Source of the DNA: Aquilaria yunnanensis
Lineage: Eukaryota > Streptophyta > Magnoliopsida > Malvales > Thymelaeaceae
Assembly (NCBI GenBank): GCA_039654915.1
Contig: CM077597.1
Coordinates: 61,718,001 to 61,782,000 of the forward strand
DNA length: 64,000 nt
Direction of reading: 5' to 3'
Shown here: one piece after another, positions 47,649 through 58,377 of the stretch
Layout of the letters: each line of letters opens with the position of its first letter
Position numbering within the stretch: the stretch's first letter is position 1
Translations under genes and position numbers: made by a program
The notes under the pieces: model-generated
Databases searched by the model: none
The model's input: the letters and a program-made list of their open reading frames with translations, nothing else
Told to the model about the DNA's origin: nothing

Positions 47649-48529
47649 TGATACCCGGAGGCATCCTCGTCGTATGACATGCTGGCTTGAAAGAGAGACT
47701 TCCGGTATGAGGGTGCTTGAAACACTCAGAAGAACAAGGGTTAGGAGCTCTCCGAAATGTGTTTCCGGGGGAGGAGCCTTCGACACCTAAGTCAGTATTT
47801 GGGGACTAAGGAGCAGAGAGTGGAGAGTAGAAAGTCGAGAGAGTTCTGTTCCTTCTTACCAAGGTCATTCCCAAGTTTTTTTATAGGAGGGTGTAAGCAG
47901 GAGGCCGTTTGACATAGCCCGCTCAGGTCATGACATGCGTATGGTCGGATGTGGTCTGTACCTTCAGAGATAGGCATATCTACCTAATTGTAGGCCATTC
48001 TGGCTAGAGGTTAGAGGCGTGTGCGATGCCTCTATGTCAGAGGCTCTTTAACCATTTTTTTCATGTCTCCACAAGACCTCTTCGGGAAGCTAGAACCTTT
48101 CGAAGTATGGAACTCCTTTGGGACAGGAGGTCTCCCTCGGCCCGACATTACCACCGAGTGTTGTTAGGTGAGGTCTTTTGACAGAATGGGGCACCTTCAG
48201 GAGACATTCTCCCTTGTCGAGGATGGGGATATATACTCTCGAAGTTGGTGGGCTCGCCAATCCGAGGGTGGTTGTTCATGTCATTTCTGAGGTCAGTCCA
48301 ATAACTTACCAAGGGTAGTTGAGGTCGGGGCTAGGTCTTGACTGAAGGTAGTCTTTGCCTAGGTGATCGGATCTCGAGGACATTGGCACCTTGGTTGTAA
48401 GGTGGTGCTGAAACCGAGGTGGTGGGGGCTTCCCTTTTTCCTGAGGTTCGTCACGTGCATTCCCCGAGGGTTGTACTCACGAAGCCAATTTGGGAAATCT
48501 CCAAGGGCAATAGCCCTTTGGCTATCACA
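47649..48529 (-). repeat. Tat-1 3' LTR
   Basis: TGATACCCGGAGGCATCC to GGCTATCACA, 881 bp. It aligns along its length with 61639-62403. On the minus strand it is preceded by a purine-rich tract (GAGAGGGGCA, 48530-48540), the presumed plus-strand primer. Confidence 0.88.
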
Positions 48530-49029
48530 TGCCCCTCTCGAGAAGCCGAAGTTGTATCTTCGGCGCTTGAGCTTTTACAAGCGTGTCATGGAACTCTTGG
48601 GAGGTGTCAGCCATCTCAACTAGTATGAGTGGACTTTTTGACAAAGGTTACATTCTTCGGAAGAGGGCACCTCCTTCGCTTAAGATGTCTCTTCAAGCTG
48701 AGGTAGTCCCGTCATCACTCAAGCAGTACTTCCTAATTTTTGGCTGAGCTTTTGATTTTCCTAAATTTTTTACTTTGAAGTGAAGTGCATATTCCCCTTC
48801 TGATTTTTTGTTGGCTTAGCGAATCGTCACATCTTGTTGATCAGATAGATGCGTCACTTTGGGCTAAACTTGCATAGGTCCGCTAGCTGTCAGGAGGTGT
48901 GCCCTTGTTTCCTGCGTCTGGTGACATGTGTCACCTGGTGACTGTCGAACAGTTGCATCCGTTACGTCAGTCGCGTTTATTCGCCTTCAAAGGATCATTA
49001 TGGCGACGCTTCGCCTGCCCCCTTCGGCC
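48530..49029 (+). other. Tat-1 antisense-gene upstream region
   Basis: No coding region. CG- and TC-rich compared with the rest of the window. It contains the purine tract for the minus-strand element at its left end and the promoter of the plus-strand gene at its right end. Confidence 0.5.
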
Positions 49030-49037
49030 TATATAAA
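49030..49037 (+). promoter_or_regulatory. TATA box of the Tat-1 antisense gene
   Basis: TATATAAA in the context TTCGGCCTATATAAACCC, about 260 bp before the first ATG of the antisense gene. Tat-old has TATATAT at the matching place (47506). Confidence 0.65.
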
Positions 49038-49296
49038 CCCTTCTTCCTCAGGTTTTTCCATGCTTCTGTTCTTTTACTATCTTTTGCTCTTGAGTTTCCT
49101 CTTGTCTCTTTTTTTTTTCGGCAGCGGTGCTAGTGGCGGAGCGATTTCCGGCGACACTTACGGTGGTCTTTCGAAGTTCATTCTTTGTTCCGAGCTAGGT
49201 AGGTCTCATTTTCAAAGTCGTTCTTCGGTATTTTTTGTGTGTCTTCTCCATTCTTTTTCTTTTTCCTTTCCGAAGTTAGACTTCTTCTTTCCGAAC

Positions 49297-52200
49297 ATGT
49301 CTGCTCCCCAAGCTCAAGCCTATCCCATTCCTGAGGGCTAGCTTCCCCTTAACTCTCATCCAAGCTGCACCACTTCGGAGAAAGTTCAGAAGTGGTCGGC
49401 AAAATTGTTCCTTCCTTCTTATGCTGTCACTAGGCTACCCAATCCAGGTATGCCCAGTTATATGCCTCATTCGGATGAGGTTACCGTCTTTCAGGCGCAG
49501 CTGAAGGCCGGACTTCGGTATTCCCCACCGAAGATGGTTTGCGACTTTTGCTAGTTCCATGGCACAGCCGTGAACCAACTTCCTCTGAACTACTATTTTT
49601 ATTTCAACGCCTTTCTTTGCAAGTGTGGGGTCTTCAAGGTAGAGCCCCACTTCATCTTCTTCATGCAATATTACAAACTCCACCCCGTCCCAAAGGGTGG
49701 GTTCTACTTCTTGCTTCCTCGGGGATCTGGGAGCAGGAAGTACACGTTCACCTTCGGAATGAAGGACAGTTGACGAGGGTGGCAGAAGAAGTTCTTCTTT
49801 CTGAAGGTCGATGAGAAGTGGAAGCACGTGCCGACCAAATGGGCCTCGGGGACTTTGGATATTGATGTAGTTGATCCCAGGAAACTGCTAACCTTAGAGT
49901 TAGAAGCCCAATTTAAGGAGTTCAACAGCCGTATTTGGGCTGTCGCGGATTGGGATCCCGAGGTCCCTTCATGTTCTTTATACCCCTTTACCATTAGATG
50001 GAATTTCATGACCGAAGAGGTCCTTCGAGAGCTGAGGGTGGTGAAGGAACACATTACCGACCTGAACATGCCAAAGCCTTCTTTTGACGGGAAGAAGGCA
50101 TGGCTGATAATGCTTCTTTGGGGCGAACTCACGTATCCGGCTCTTGAAGAGAGTAAGTTTCTTTCCATATTTTTTCATATATCTCCTTCTGTACTTACAC
50201 TGATGTTCTTCTTTTTGCAGAGATGGGTGACAAGACCGCTGCATTTTACAAGTCTCTCTTCCTCGGTCAGGCCGAGAAGGGGGAGCAATAGAGAAAGAAG
50301 TCGGCGCCGAAGTGGAAGAAGGCGCTTGGGGGACCATCTTCAGCCCCGAAGTCAAAGAAAGTCAAAGATGACTCCCTTCCTTCTCCGCCCAAAGGTGATG
50401 TGGAGGTGTAGGATCAAACCTCTATTCGCGCCGACCCCCCTTCGAAGCCGGCCATCTGCTCAACTTCCTTAAGTCCCTACACTGCGGTGGAGATCTTGGG
50501 GACCTTGGTTGGGGTGTTGGGTTTCGGGAGCCAAACAGCACAGTGGAATTTAACCGAAACCCTCCAGGATCCAAGTGAAACGGGGTAAACCAGGTGTTCG
50601 AAAATTTCATACCTAATTTTCGGTTGAGATCTCTCACTCAACTGTAGAGTCGAATCACAAAACCTGAACAGTTGACGTGTTCAGGCTCTCTATGGTATCC
50701 ACACGAGCCTCTCGGGATCACCACGCTTCCACCACGTCCCGGCAGATGCGTTTCTCTTGCGCTCGCAGTGCTAGCTTGCGTCCTCCAAGGAATTGCAAGA
50801 GAAGAGTGTGGCTGTCCTTTTGGGAGGCTAGGGCAATGAGACCTTCGAATTTCTCACTTAAAAGTTGTATTTATAGTGAGACTCAACTTCCAGGCCTAAT
50901 GGGTTTCAAAGCCCTAATCCAATTAGGATTTAATTTTGGGCTTAATAATGGCTCAACTCCTTGGCCCATTATTAATACGAAATTAAAGTGAAACCATAAC
51001 CCAAACAATTAGCCCATGCACTCTAATGATCCAAATAGCTCTATGTGTGCGACCCAAAAGGCTCTTGCCATGTTGGCAATGATCATAAATCACATTTATG
51101 ATCACAAGCAATGAGCGGTGTCTAGCAACACATCATTACTACCCAAGTGACAAGATTGTCGGTGAATCGACTAAACCTTTATGATCATCACCGATATATG
51201 CCATTGTCCCTTTGTCCAAGATATCAAGACTAAGCACGAGACATGGAATGTGTCACTCTCGTATAGCCCAATCTTTGGTTTCTTGATTACCGAGTAGACC
51301 AACTTAAACTGACGACATTGATATCATATATCAACTCATCGGAGCATGGCCATGCATTTTCTAAGTCTCACTCTATCAAGGGGCCCAAAGATATCACTCC
51401 CGTTACATAGGAGGGACAAATCCCATCTTGATCAAACAAATCCCTCCGCATGATATGTGACATACCCAATGACCTCCTTCAAGTTCACTCAGTTACGAGC
51501 AACAAAGGAAAGTATCAAAGTATGTGACTCACATGTAGGGAACCTTGCTGATCTTAGGTCGAAGGACTACATATACCATGATCACTATGAGAATGACTTA
51601 TGACACTCATATAACGATCCATGAAGTGTTCTCATGGTGAGTCGGTCCAGTACACAAGTTCTCCAACTTGTACCCATATGTAGACTACATATCTCATATT
51701 AGTCTCCACATATGCTAGTCATTATGTATTATTGCAACCCGCTCCACAATAATACTAGACTAGGGACGTTTAAGAATATCATTATTCTAGGGTTACAATT
51801 ATGCTTATTACGTTACGCAGAAACAAAACAACAAACATAATTGCTGGATTAATGCCTCAATAAAATATCATGACTCAATGTGCAAAAATACAATCATCTC
51901 ATGATTGGCTTTTTGGGCACAATACTAACATGGGAGACTTTCGGCCGAGGAGCTTGAGGAGTGCCGAATGAAGAAAGGCAAGCATGTTCCTGCCGAGGTC
52001 CTTGAGGTCAATGATTCCGAGGGAGATGTTGCCGAGCTTCCACCAGGTTTATCCCTTAGCCATTCTTCTATGAGTTTAGGAATTTTTTATATTTTAGACC
52101 TTATAGATGAATGGCTAAGGGATAACGTGCTAATGGAACTTCGACATGATTTTGCAGAGAAGCAAGGACGTACTTAGTGGGTGGTGGAGCACACCCGGAA

Positions 52201-53212
52201 GAGGGCCCTTTGGGTACCAAGATTCCGAAGGATAAAGTGCCGAGGAGCCTTTCTAGACCTCCACGGAGGACATGGACTTGTTCTCCGAGGATAGCCAGAA
52301 AATGGCTCCCCAGATGGCGAAGGGCATCCTGACAAATGCCACTTTCCAGTCCTTCACAGAGGAGTGTCCGAATGAGGAGGTCCTCACTGCGAGGATGAGT
52401 GAACATGCTGCCCAAGTAAGCTTTTGAACGTTTTGGGACTTAGCGAAATTTCCTAAGTTTTTTGCCCATTTTTTATCCCCATTCTGCCTTTCCTTTTGCA
52501 GCTCTTGGCATGTAGTAGATACTTCAGAGCTTGGGTAGCCAAACAGTTTCCGGTCCGAGGTCAATCCGAGGAGTCCTTGGCAAAGGCTAAGGAGCTCCTT
52601 GCCAGCTCCGTCGTCAAGTATGGCGAGCTTAATAAAATCGCCAAGGAAGAGCTGGCCAACCTTCAGGAAGAAGTTCTGAAGAGTCAGGGGGAGCTTATTC
52701 AGGACTTTTCGGCAAAGATGTCAGACCTCGGATCGGAGGTGATATCTTTGACCTCGGCAAACGAGGCTTTCCAAAAGGAGAGAGACGATGCCGTTGCTGA
52801 TCTCACAAAGGCATTTGCTCTTAATTCCGAACTCCAAGCCGAGGTTGACAAGCTGAAGAAGGAGAAGAAGAAAAGGAAGAAGTTGGAGAGGGAGGTCATG
52901 GTCCTTAATAATGAACTGGAGGACTTGTACGTGGAGAAGAATAAGTTTGACCAGGCAACTAAGTCCTTTTATCAGGATAGTTTTTGCCTGGCCCATCACC
53001 AAGTTCTGTCCAGATTTCCCAACCTCGACCTTTCCTTTCTGGCGGCCCTGGACATCCCCAATGGACCCTCTTGGGAGTGGTCGAGGATAGAGTTCCTCAA
53101 TCTCCTAGCTAATCAACCTTTGGGCCCAACAGTTGCTGCCAAAGAAGATGACGCCGAAGGTGAGGTAGCTGAAGATGCCGAGGAGCCCGCAGGTGTCCAG
53201 CGCCCCGAATAG
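49297..53212 (+). pseudogene. Tat-1 antisense gene ('putative gypsy-type transposon' domain), spliced, decayed
   Basis: Exon 1 runs from ATG 49297 to 50152 and carries the domain known in plant Tat elements (FLPSYAVTRLP, YYFYFNAFLCKCGVFKVEPHFIFFMQ). Stops occur at 49339, near 49552 and near 49771, with one more at 50289 in exon 2. Introns inferred from splice signals: 50153-50220 (GTAAGT...TTGCAG), 52047-52157 and 52416-52500. The last exon (52501-53212) is open and encodes a long, strongly charged coiled coil (KLKKEKKKRKKLEREVMVL and Glu-rich heptads) and an acidic tail ending VQRPE. A solo LTR splits exon 2. GC and CG content exceed the surroundings. The function of this protein family is not established. 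It is transcribed opposite to gag-pol, so it may be regulatory. That is inference. Confidence 0.75.
50515..51930 (-). repeat. solo LTR of the Copia-1 family (copy F)
   Basis: 1416 bp, minus orientation, with TGGGG at 50510-50514 and TGGGA at 51931-51935, a target duplication with one change. It interrupts the second exon of the antisense gene. The frame of that gene is continuous across the site if the LTR and one duplication are ignored. Confidence 0.93.
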
Positions 53213-53329
53213 GCTTCCTTTTGCTTATTTTCCTTGTAATTTGCTCCTTTTGTACTTTGTAATGAAATTTCAATGAAACTTTCTTTCTTCAAAATTTTGA
53301 CTAAGTTCCTTATTGAACTATCTTCGCCG

Positions 53330-54010
53330 TCGAAGAGTGTCGCGACCATGTTCGGTCATCATCTTTCGGAAAAAGACCATCTTCTGCAGAACTTAGCACA
53401 TGTACAATTAGTTAAGTCCTTTTTTCGGCAACCACATTCGGTTAACATTTTTCGAAAAAGGTAACCCTTCGGACATATCCTCGTTCAGACCATTTCATCC
53501 TTGAAATTTTTTTGTAAGTTCCTCACTTATGCACTTCAGGAAGCAGCTCTCCTTCGAAAATCATGTTCGGTTGAAGGAAATATTCACCTTTGGATATAAC
53601 CATCTTCGATTATGCCTCTTTGGTGTTTTTGCTCAACTTTCTTCTTGAAAATTTTTTTAAGTGTGCAAATTTATTGAGTTACCTTTATAAAATGACAATC
53701 TCTGGTTGTCATCCATCGGAGGTGACCATGTTCGGTTGCACATCTTCGGCTAATCTTAACTTTTCACGAAGTAGCTAAGTGTCTTGTTCAACCATGTTCA
53801 GTTGATATTCTTCAGCAAAAACTGTCTATTTTTATGAATACTTCTTCGACAGTAACCATGTTCGATTTTCCCCCTCGGTAGCGAACATGTTTCATTTTCT
53901 TCTTCGTAGGCTAACATGTTCGGTCATTATGCCTTCAGAAAAAATGTAATCTTGCACGTGGGCATTTTTGGGAAAAACTTCATTCAATTTTTACACCGTG
54001 TTCGGCCAGT
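53330..54010. repeat. degenerate repeat field (CCATGTTCGGT)
   Basis: CCATGTTCGGT-like words occur near 53346, 53565, 53727, 53791, 53856, 53916 and 53997, each usually followed 10-20 bp later by CTTCGG or a similar word. Spacing is irregular (about 60-220 bp), so it is a decayed tandem array rather than a clean satellite. It lies between integrase and the antisense gene of Tat-1, the place where Tat/Ogre elements are known to carry tandem repeats. Confidence 0.65.
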
Positions 54011-54173
54011 CAGCCTTAGTGAGAATTGTGCAATTTCTCCTTAGAAAAATTTTCTAAGTATAGAATTTTTTCAAGGATTCTGAATGCCATGTATTTTTCA
54101 ATTCTCCACCTTCAGTGTCACCAAGCTTGTAGACTCTTGGCCGAACTTCATCAAGGACCAAGTAAGGTCCATC

Positions 54174-54673
54174 TCAGTTCGCCCGAAGTACTTTGTGAGA
54201 TGGTCTTCGAGCTTCAAATTCATCTTTTTGGAGGACGAGGTCCCCATTCTTGATTCCTTTTTGCTTGACGTGCAGGCTGGTAGCGATGGCTACCCTCTGC
54301 TGGAAAGCTTTTCTTCTGAGCTTGGCCATCTCCCTGTGCTCGTCAATGATGTCCAACTTGTTTCTTAAACCGAGGTTGTTCCTTTCTTCATCGAATGCTA
54401 GAATCCTGACCGATGCTTGTACAACCTCGACAGGGATAATGGCCTCTACGCCGAAGACGAGTGAGAAAGGCGTCTCACCCGTGGCTCTTCTAGGGGTTGT
54501 TCGATAGCTCCATAGGACACTTGGAAGCTCTCCTGGCCATCTTCCCTTTGCTTCTTTCAACCTTTTCTTCAAGCCATCCTTTATTGTTCTGTTGGACACT
54601 TCAACCTATCAATTGCTCTGGGGGTGGGCCATCGGAGTGAAGTGCAACTTTGTCTCGAGGCCAAATGATGCTC
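54174..54673 (-). pseudogene. Tat-1 integrase, C-terminal half
   Basis: Minus-strand reading starts at about 54673 with FGLETKLHFTPMAHPQSN and continues through VEVSNRTIKDGLKKRLKEA, VLWSYRTTPRRATGETPFSL and the C-terminal QKGIKNGDLVLQK. The Glu of VEVSNRT is the third catalytic residue. A stop lies between QSN and VEV. The preceding half of the domain is at 56849-57338, displaced by the gag patch. Confidence 0.85.
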
Positions 54674-56848
54674 GGAGGTGGTGGATGCTTCCTGGGGCTT
54701 CGGTTCTGACGTCGGTCGGAATCGTAGTCCTCGTCTTCTCCTTTCCTCTCTTTTTCCTTTCTTCCTTTCGGCGAGGGCATATGCAGGTAACGCCGAAGTT
54801 GTCCCTGCTTGATCAAAGGCTAAATGTACTTTGTCAACTGGAAGCAATCTTCGGTGTCGTGCCCATGATCCCTGTTGAACTAGCAAAACTTCTTCATGTT
54901 CTTTTTGTTGTCCGAGGTCATGACCTTCGGACGATGGATCGGGTTCCCTTGCCTTTCCATGGCCATCAGTATGTTCGTTCTTGAGGTCTTCAAGGAAGTG
55001 AACGACATTGGTTTCTTCCCCCTCTGTTTCAAAGGTCTTTGTTAGTGTTGTGCCCAAAAAGCCAAGCATGAGATGATTGTATTTTTGCACATTGAGTCAT
55101 GATATTTTATTGAGGCATTAATCCAGCAATTATGTTTGTTGTTTTGTTTCTGTGTAACGTAATAAACATAATTGTAACCCTAGAATAATGATATTCTTAA
55201 ACGTCCCTAGTATAGTATTATTGTGGAGCGGGTTACAATAATACATAATGACTAGCATATGTGCAGACTAATATGAGATATGTAGTCTACATATGGGTAC
55301 AAGTTGGAGAACTTGTGTACTGGACCGACCCACCATGAGAACACTTCATGGATCATTATCTGAGTGTCATAAGTGATTCTCATAGTGATCATGGTATATG
55401 TAGTCCTTCGACCTAAGATCATCAAGGTTCCCTACATGTAAGTCATATACTTTGATACTTTCCTTTGTTGCTCGTAACTGAGTGAACTTGAAGGAGGTCA
55501 TTGGGTATGTCACATATCATGCGGAGGGATTTGTATGATCAAGATGGGATTTGTCCCTCCTATGTAACGGGAGTGATATCTTCGGGCCCCTTGATAGAGT
55601 AAGACTTAGAAAAATGCATGGCCATGCTCGGATGAGTTGATATACGATATCAATGTCATCAGTTTAAGTTGGTCTACTTGGTAATTAAGAAACCAAAGAT
55701 TGGGCTATATGAGAGTGACACATTCCATGTCTCGTGCTTAGTCTTGATATCTTGGACAAAGGGACAATGGCATATATCGGTGATGATCATAAAGGTTTAG
55801 TCGAATCACCGACAATCTTGTCACTTGGGTAGCAATGATGTGTTGCTAGACACCGCTCATTGCTTATGATCATAAATGTGATTTATGATCATTGCCAATG
55901 TGGTAAGAGCCTATTGGGTCACACACATAAAGCTATTTGGATCATTAGAGTGCATGGGCTAATAATTTGGGTTTTGGTTTCACAATAATTTCGTATTAAT
56001 AATGGGCCCAATAGTTGAGCCATTAATAAGCCCGAAATTAAAGCCTAATTGGGTTAGGGCTTTGAAACCCATTAGGCCTGGAAGTTGAGTCTCACTATAA
56101 ATAAAACTTCTAGTGAGAAATTCGCAAGTCTCCTTGCCCTAGCCTCCCAAAAGGACAGCCGCACTCTTCTCTTACAATTCTTTGGAGGACGCAAGCTAGC
56201 ACTGCGAGCGCAAGAGAAAAGCATCTGCCGGGACGTGGTGGAAGCGTGGTGATCCTGATAGGCTCGTGTGGATACCATAGAGAGCCTAACACATCAACTG
56301 TTCAGGTTTTGTGACTCGACTCTACAATTGAGTGAGAGATCTCAACCGAAAACCAGGTATGAAAATTTTTGCACACCCGGTTTACCCCGTTTCACTTGGA
56401 TCCTGGAGGGTTTCGGTTAAATTCCGCTGCACTGTTTGGCTCCCAAAACCCAACAGTCTTCCCCCACCATCGATTGGGTACCGAGGCTGGTGACTCTGAC
56501 CTTCGGAGTGATGGTGATCAGACTTTGGCCCTCGCATCCTCAGCTCTTCGGCTGTCATGTGTTGTTCCGCCCTTTGGTAGAATTCTCTGAGGGTATTTGG
56601 GGGATCTTTGGAGAACTCGTAGAAGAGTTGTAAATCTCTCCGAAGTCCTCTGATCATGGCAAGGATACAAATTTCAGGGCGGAAGTCGGGCACGCTCAGG
56701 GCTTCTCGGTTGAACCTCTCGACATAGTCCCGAATGGTTTCCTCATTCTTTTGGGCTATGTCAAACATCTAGACAAGCATCTTTACCATTGGTTTGTTTC
56801 TAATGAATTGTTGAGTGAATGTGGTGGACAACTCCTGGAAACCCTTAT
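54674..56848 (-). pseudogene. gag fragment inserted in Tat-1 integrase (split by solo LTR)
   Basis: Once the solo LTR and its duplication are set aside, about 750 bp remain. They match the Tat-1 gag segment 60048-60795 in the same orientation, from FTQQFI...MLVQMFDIAQKN to the FHRDHGHDTEDC knuckle and the basic SPRKHPPPP tail. The right junction falls on GGAAACCC, shared by gag and integrase. The left junction falls on GGAGG. Only a few integrase codons seem to be missing. The fragment has several frame changes. This is best explained as a templated insertion during break repair. Confidence 0.8.
55040..56455 (+). repeat. solo LTR of the Copia-1 family (copy G)
   Basis: 1416 bp, plus orientation, with exact GTCTT duplications at 55035-55039 and 56456-56460. 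It splits the gag patch within Tat-1 integrase. It keeps the palindrome near 55866-55892 and a TATAAATA box near 56096. Confidence 0.95.
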
Positions 56849-57425
56849 CGGTAAACTGGGAACCATTATTAGTTACTATCACCCTCGGTATGCCGAATCT
56901 GCATATGATGTTCTTCCAGACATACCTTTATATGTCCTTCACCGAGATTGCCACTAAAGCCTCTGCCTCAATCCACTTGGTGAAATAATCTATTGCGACT
57001 ACACAGAACTTCACTCCTCCTGGAGCTATTGGGAGAGGTTCAATAAGGTCAATACCCCAAACGGCGAAGGGGCAGGGGTAGTTTGTCGAAGTTATCATTT
57101 CCGAGGGTAGTCTCTGGATAGGTGCATGTCTTTGACACTTGTCGTATTTCTGCACGAATTGCCTCGCATCCTTCCTCAAGGTGGTCCAGAAATATCCTTG
57201 TCGAAGTAGTACTCCGGCCAAAGTGTCAGTTCCTATGTGAGAACCGCACGGCCCCTCATGGACTTCTTTCAGGACAGCTTCAACGTCCTCTTCACTGACA
57301 CACCTTTGTAATGGACTTGTGTACCTTTGTCGGTACAATTTTTACCCAATTAGGAAGTATCTTCTTGAGCATTTTCGCACTCTCACGGCTTCAAAAGAAT
57401 CTTCGGGAAGTTCCGAAGTTGTGAG
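56849..57425 (-). pseudogene. Tat-1 integrase, N-terminal half
   Basis: The minus-strand zinc domain is readable as VLKEVHEGPCGSHIG...YDKCQRHA (about 57285-57140), with His, His, Cys and one altered Cys position. The core follows: WGIDLIEPLP and VAIDYFTKWIEAEAL give the first Asp, then FGIPRVIVTNNGSQF, where the second catalytic Asp is Asn. A TAA near 56926 precedes this last block. The reading ends at QFTDKG where the gag patch joins. Confidence 0.85.
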
Positions 57426-58338
57426 TTATTTCTTGATAGGATCTTTTTTCCATCCCCTGCCTGAGGTTATTGCGCACAATATCGCTATGCTTGGCTGATA
57501 TAGTACTTCGGTGGACTTCTTTGATTTGGCCAAAGTGTCTGCTTCTACATTATCTCGACGGGGTCCATTTTCTATATGTACTGTGTCGAACTCTTGGATG
57601 AGCTTTTTGACGAGGTCATGGTACTTTGCCAAGGTTGGGTCCTTTGTGCCATAGTCCGCCGCCATCTGCCAGACTACTAGCTGAGAATCACTGTGGGCCT
57701 TTAGATTTCTCACACCAACTCTTTTTGCCAGGCGTAAGCCTGCTATGAGGGCTTCATATTCGGCGACATTGTTGGTAACATTGAATCCGAATTTGATGGC
57801 CTTCATGGCTTTCATACCTTCGGGACCACAGGGGATTACTCCAGCTCCTTGATGTTTAGAACCGGAGGCTCCATCAACAAATAATGTCCATTCAGGTTCG
57901 TGCTTCGCGAGGTCCTCAGGGGTATCCTTTGCTTTTGGTACTTTGGCTATGAAGTCTGCCAGTGCTTGGGCCTTTATTGCCCTTCTTGGCTCGTAAGTGA
58001 TGTCGTATTCACCGAGCTTAATACACCACTTTGATAATCTTTTCGAGTGATCTACCCTGCTCATGACGTCCCGAAGAGGTAGGTTACTATGGATAGTAAT
58101 AGGGTGTCCTTGGAGGTAAGGTCGCAACCTTATACTTGCCAATACTAAAGCATAAATGGCCTTCTGTAGAAGAGGGTACCTAACTTCAGCACCATCTAGG
58201 GACTTACTCACATAGTATACCAGCCACTGCCTTCCTCCCTCTTCCTTTACAAGCACCAAACTCACCATTTTTTTGCTAACGGTGAGGTAAAGGATGTTCC
58301 TTGGCGCCAAAGGTACCTTCATTTTTGGCAGTCTTCGG
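57426..58338 (-). pseudogene. Tat-1 RNase H and second RNase H-like domain
   Basis: Two domains are fused in one open minus-strand frame. The first (LVYYVSKSLDGAEVRYPLLQ...YLQGHPITIHSN) is the gypsy RNase H, with Asn at the place of its last catalytic Asp. The second (WTLFVDGASGSKHQGAGVI...NNVAEYEALIAGL...KAHSDSQLVVWQM) is the additional archaeal-type RNase H that marks Tat elements, with Asp, Glu and Asp in place. The domain pair separates this element from Tekay-like Gypsy-1. Confidence 0.88.
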
Positions 58339-58377
58339 TCCAAGGATGTTCCTCGGCGCCGAAGGTACCTTCATTTT
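58288..58377. repeat. ~51-bp tandem duplication at the RT/RNase H joint
   Basis: AGGATGTTCCTTGGCGCCAA and AGGATGTTCCTCGGCGCCGA, each followed by AGGTACCTTCATTTTT, start at about 58289 and 58340. In the minus-strand reading one copy gives GTFGAEEHPWTE and the other VPLAPRNI, in different frames. RT and RNase H are therefore no longer in one frame, and part of the connection is missing. Confidence 0.75.

Noticed and set aside
48363..48628. Plus-strand frames across the Tat-1 3' LTR end
   Set aside because: They cross the LTR boundary and purine tract and match no family.
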